64,000 nucleotides of DNA from JAGTVG01 sp965365275 (lineage in GTDB: Bacteria > Bacteroidota > Bacteroidia > Cytophagales > Cyclobacteriaceae), in assembly GCA_965365275.1 (NCBI GenBank), contig CBDUBA010000006.1:1-64000 (forward strand), given 5' to 3'. Position 1 is the stretch's first letter; every line of letters starts with the position of its first letter. Position numbers and translations under genes: made by a program. Below, one piece after another: positions 61,653 to 64,000 of this stretch. Under the pieces are notes generated by a model. It did no database searches. It was given only the letters and a program-made list of their open reading frames with translations, and was not told the origin of the DNA.

Positions 61653-62468
61653 GTGAAAAAATTATTTCAATTATTTCTGTTTTTGGTGGCTGGATTTTCA
61701 GCCTTGGCAGAAGGCAGTTTACGAATTGCCTGTTTACAAATGGATGTATCCTTTGATATTGAGAAAAACGAAAAGGCAATTATCAAATACATGAATGATC
61801 TAAAGGATAAAAATATTGATTTTCTTATTACTCCTGAGGGATCTTTGTCAGGATATACCTCTCAATTCGATGGGGAAGTACTCAAGGAGTCCCTGACCCG
61901 GGTTAGGAAGGCTGCTAAGGATTTGAATATTGGTCTGATATTGGGGACGTGTTACAAAGAAACCATCGGAGGAAGGGAATATTGTTATAATCAAGCCAGG
62001 GTTTACTTACCTGATGGGGATTTCCTAGGTGCTTATTCGAAGATATTGACCTGTAGTCCACTGGATAATCCCGGAACCGGTGAAATAATGGAATACGTTC
62101 AGGGCAGCGTGAAGACATTTTCAGTAAATGATGTAGAATTTGGCATTTTAATATGCAATGACCTGTGGGCGACACCCGGCTATACGACCACCCCAAATCC
62201 ATATTTGCCCTGGAAGATGCAGGAATCCGGGGCTGAGGTGATATTTCATATCATCAATTCCGGGACTAATCAGAAATATAAGAAATTCCATGAAGCTTCA
62301 GTGGAATTATGGGCAATGACGCTGAAAATACCCATTATTGAAGTGAACGCGGCACACGGGGATGAAGAGATAAATGCGAGATCCGGTATAATTAATAAGG
62401 AAGGGATACGAACGAAGATAGTGGATAACAGGGGAGAGCAAATCTTTATTTTTGATCTGGAGTTATAA
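61653..62468 (+). CDS. Exported carbon-nitrogen hydrolase (Sec signal)
   Basis: The 271-residue protein starts with GTG (MKKLFQLFLFLVAGFSALAE) and has a Sec signal ending about residue 19. The nitrilase triad is complete: E62 (LITPEGSLSG), K130 (GAYSKILT) and C168 (GILICNDLWATPGY). It is more distant from the two paralogs at 27161 and 28288 than they are from each other. Relatives hydrolyse amides or carbamoyl groups; the substrate is unknown. It is divergent from the sulfatase and converges with the partial glycosidase-like gene. Export suggests action on an extracellular or periplasmic amide, such as an N-acylated sugar breakdown product. Confidence 0.87.
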   Translation: MKKLFQLFLFLVAGFSALAEGSLRIACLQMDVSFDIEKNEKAIIKYMNDLKDKNIDFLITPEGSLSGYTSQFDGEVLKESLTRVRKAAKDLNIGLILGTCYKETIGGREYCYNQARVYLPDGDFLGAYSKILTCSPLDNPGTGEIMEYVQGSVKTFSVNDVEFGILICNDLWATPGYTTTPNPYLPWKMQESGAEVIFHIINSGTNQKYKKFHEASVELWAMTLKIPIIEVNAAHGDEEINARSGIINKEGIRTKIVDNRGEQIFIFDLEL

Positions 62469-62491
62469 TACATCTTGAATCCATGTCCTTA

Positions 62492-64000
62492 TTACTTTGA
62501 TTTAAGCCACATTCTTGATCTCGCTGGCATACTCAGTAAAGCCTTACCATTTTTATCTAAAACATCTTTATTTGTAATAACATCAACATACTTGAGCCCA
62601 TTGGTGCTCAACATGGCTTCAGTTTTATTGTCATTGTAATTATGAATTATTATATCCCCATTGCCTAATTTTTGCAATGATACCTTTACCTGGGCATCCA
62701 TATGAATATCAAGAGGGCTATTAAACACCTTCCGGATCGTATTGGCCCAGTCTATCGGGACTTTAAGGAATCCCAATGGTTTCGGGCAAAGAAGTACTTC
62801 CCCGACAGCATCGAAATCAGCCTGTGAGAATGTATGCGCATTGAGGACGAAAATGTTTTCTTCTTTATTAACTGTTAGATATGGAATTCTATCTTCCCCC
62901 ACCATGGCTTCCAGGATAACTCTACCATTTCTCACATTAAGATGCGTTTCTATTTCAAGTGGCAGCTCCATTTTAACAGGCTGTTTTTCAATTATAACAT
63001 ATTGGGCTTTAAGTGAATTTGCGATCACCGGAGGTTCTACACCTGCCATATCTGATAATTCATGACTATCCCGGATAGAAGCCAGGAATCCGGACGTAAC
63101 AATGATCCTTGATCCGTTTTGAAGAGAATTTTGAATTTTAGCCATTATTTCCACATCAGCAGCCGCCTGGGTTGGCAGAAAGATCACCCTGGCCTCTTCG
63201 GGATAATGAGAAACTGGTACCAGAGGAATTCCATACATTCCAATAAAATCCATTATGTAAAGATCACCACCGGCATCACTATTAGGGGGTTTATATGCAT
63301 TTACTCCTTCCACAGGGAAGTCCTCAACGGTTCTTGCCAGATCAGCCAGGTGATGGTAGTTCATTCGCAACAAATGATGTCCTTCATGGCCATTGATCAG
63401 GTTATAATAGTTAAAAAGGCATAATTCCTGCGATCCGGCCAAAACCGACTGCCAGGCCTGTTCAATGAAGTCATTCCGGTCACATTCGATATGGTCGAAC
63501 CAGGATCCGCCAATTTTCTCACCGGAGATTGAAGCCAGCCACCGGTAATTTACAAATCCTTCATAGGGTTGAACAAATCCGAAACGTTGTGTATTCATAT
63601 TACGTGTTTCTGTACCTACCCATACCTGGTCATACAGTGCCGTTTCCCGGACCACATCATAACCAAAAAGATGAAAACGGTCATACCATTGGGGATACTT
63701 GATGATCATATGAATATCCGGGTTGACTTCTTTCAACGGATCAATGAACAGACTGGTTTGAAGCTCAGTTAACAGATCCCGTCGATATTCTGACCATGAT
63801 CGTTCTCCTCTGGCAGCTTTTGACTCTATACTTGTATCTGCTGTGCATAGAAAATCATCAACGATGAAAGCATCAAATATGGGCGCAATATCTTCCATAA
63901 CTTTCCTGATGTCATTTTGTGTTTTTTCGTTCTGCCAGTTGAACCATCCGTAGCGGGCTTCCTGTCTCACCCCGAAATCAGGTCCGGGTACCGTGGCTAT
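62492..64000 (-). CDS. Glycosidase-like (GHL/GH42-related) protein, 5' end outside window
   Basis: The frame is open to the last base (reading IATVPGPDFG before a GTG codon), so the true start lies beyond the window and 502 residues are visible. Visible parts are TIM-barrel-like: YGWFNWQNEKTQNDIRKVME, FDAFIVDDFLCTADTS (two adjacent aspartates at a strand end), VNPDIHMIIKYPQWYDRFHL, YDQVWVGTETRN, FDHIECDRNDFIEQAWQSVL. A later part recalls the beta-galactosidase trimerisation domain (EEARVIFLPTQAAADVE, NGSRIIVTSGFLASIRD), as in the gene at 30620. It probably acts on glycans, but the reaction is unknown. It ends 23 nt from the convergent nitrilase-family gene. Confidence 0.7.
   Translation of the reverse strand: MATVPGPDFGVRQEARYGWFNWQNEKTQNDIRKVMEDIAPIFDAFIVDDFLCTADTSIESKAARGERSWSEYRRDLLTELQTSLFIDPLKEVNPDIHMIIKYPQWYDRFHLFGYDVVRETALYDQVWVGTETRNMNTQRFGFVQPYEGFVNYRWLASISGEKIGGSWFDHIECDRNDFIEQAWQSVLAGSQELCLFNYYNLINGHEGHHLLRMNYHHLADLARTVEDFPVEGVNAYKPPNSDAGGDLYIMDFIGMYGIPLVPVSHYPEEARVIFLPTQAAADVEIMAKIQNSLQNGSRIIVTSGFLASIRDSHELSDMAGVEPPVIANSLKAQYVIIEKQPVKMELPLEIETHLNVRNGRVILEAMVGEDRIPYLTVNKEENIFVLNAHTFSQADFDAVGEVLLCPKPLGFLKVPIDWANTIRKVFNSPLDIHMDAQVKVSLQKLGNGDIIIHNYNDNKTEAMLSTNGLKYVDVITNKDVLDKNGKALLSMPARSRMWLKSK

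Noticed and set aside
1..64000. tRNA, rRNA, CRISPR, integrase or insertion-sequence features
   Set aside because: Reading both strands I found no cloverleaf-like genes, regularly spaced repeats or transposase motifs.

Overview
The window is chromosomal DNA from a member of the Bacteroidota. The marker features are a type IX secretion (T9SS) C-terminal sorting domain at the left edge, an ECF sigma / FecR anti-sigma / STN-domain TonB-dependent receptor trio, many short-lipobox lipoproteins, AT-rich leaders without clear Shine-Dalgarno sequences, and TTG...TAnnTTTA-type promoters. Family or genus cannot be fixed from this stretch. I see no rRNA, tRNA, CRISPR array, phage or transposase gene. The gene content (two GH78 rhamnosidases, a GH43-like/GH29 fusion, a GH10 xylanase, a sulfatase, sugar-ester-type hydrolases, FG-GAP, PQQ-propeller and lamin-tail proteins) suggests a free-living degrader of complex, possibly sulfated polysaccharide, but there is no SusC/SusD pair and so no classical polysaccharide utilization locus.

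Layout. 1-5.9 kb: end of a T9SS cargo, a small outer-membrane protein, a CotH-kinase-like secreted protein, the GH43-like/GH29 fusion and a small lipoprotein. 6-14.3 kb: a secreted PQQ-type propeller, a second small lipoprotein, a PAS-linked nucleotide cyclase, GH78 number 1 and an outer-membrane barrel. 14.4-18.4 kb: tandem duplicated cyclase-TolB-TPR proteins. 18.6-22.4 kb: an FAD oxidoreductase, a PhyH dioxygenase and an FG-GAP lipoprotein. 22.8-32.8 kb: a divergent catabolic island. Leftward it encodes a two-domain esterase, a Tat-type amidohydrolase and a leaderless amidohydrolase-like protein. Rightward it encodes a Tat-type nitrilase-family enzyme, its leaderless paralog, a PQQ lipoprotein and a large glycosidase-like lipoprotein. 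A dyad-symmetric site lies between the two arms. 33.1-37.6 kb: sigma/FecR/TonB-receptor cell-surface signalling module, followed by a dead fragment of the glycosidase-like family. 37.8-46 kb: a third cyclase-TolB-TPR protein, GH10, an ABC permease, a third small lipoprotein and a lamin-tail lipoprotein. 46.1-51.4 kb: a decayed DUF4160/DUF2442 pair, a DUF5107-TPR protein, and a VapBC-like toxin-antitoxin pair with a four-site operator array. 51.7-64 kb: housekeeping TypA/BipA, a cation/proton antiporter, GH78 number 2, PPK2, a sulfatase, a third nitrilase-family enzyme and a truncated glycosidase-like gene.

The most interesting points are the following. The 22.8-32.8 kb island carries each of two hydrolase families once as an exported and once as a cytosolic copy. 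Four class III nucleotide cyclases lie within 31 kb and fall into two groups by their base-recognition residues. A GH43-like/GH29 fusion enzyme is present. The vapBC-like operon has an array of four TATGCGCATA-type palindromes. Two or three gene relics lie in intergenic DNA. Functional assignments come from reading motifs by eye; no database search was run.
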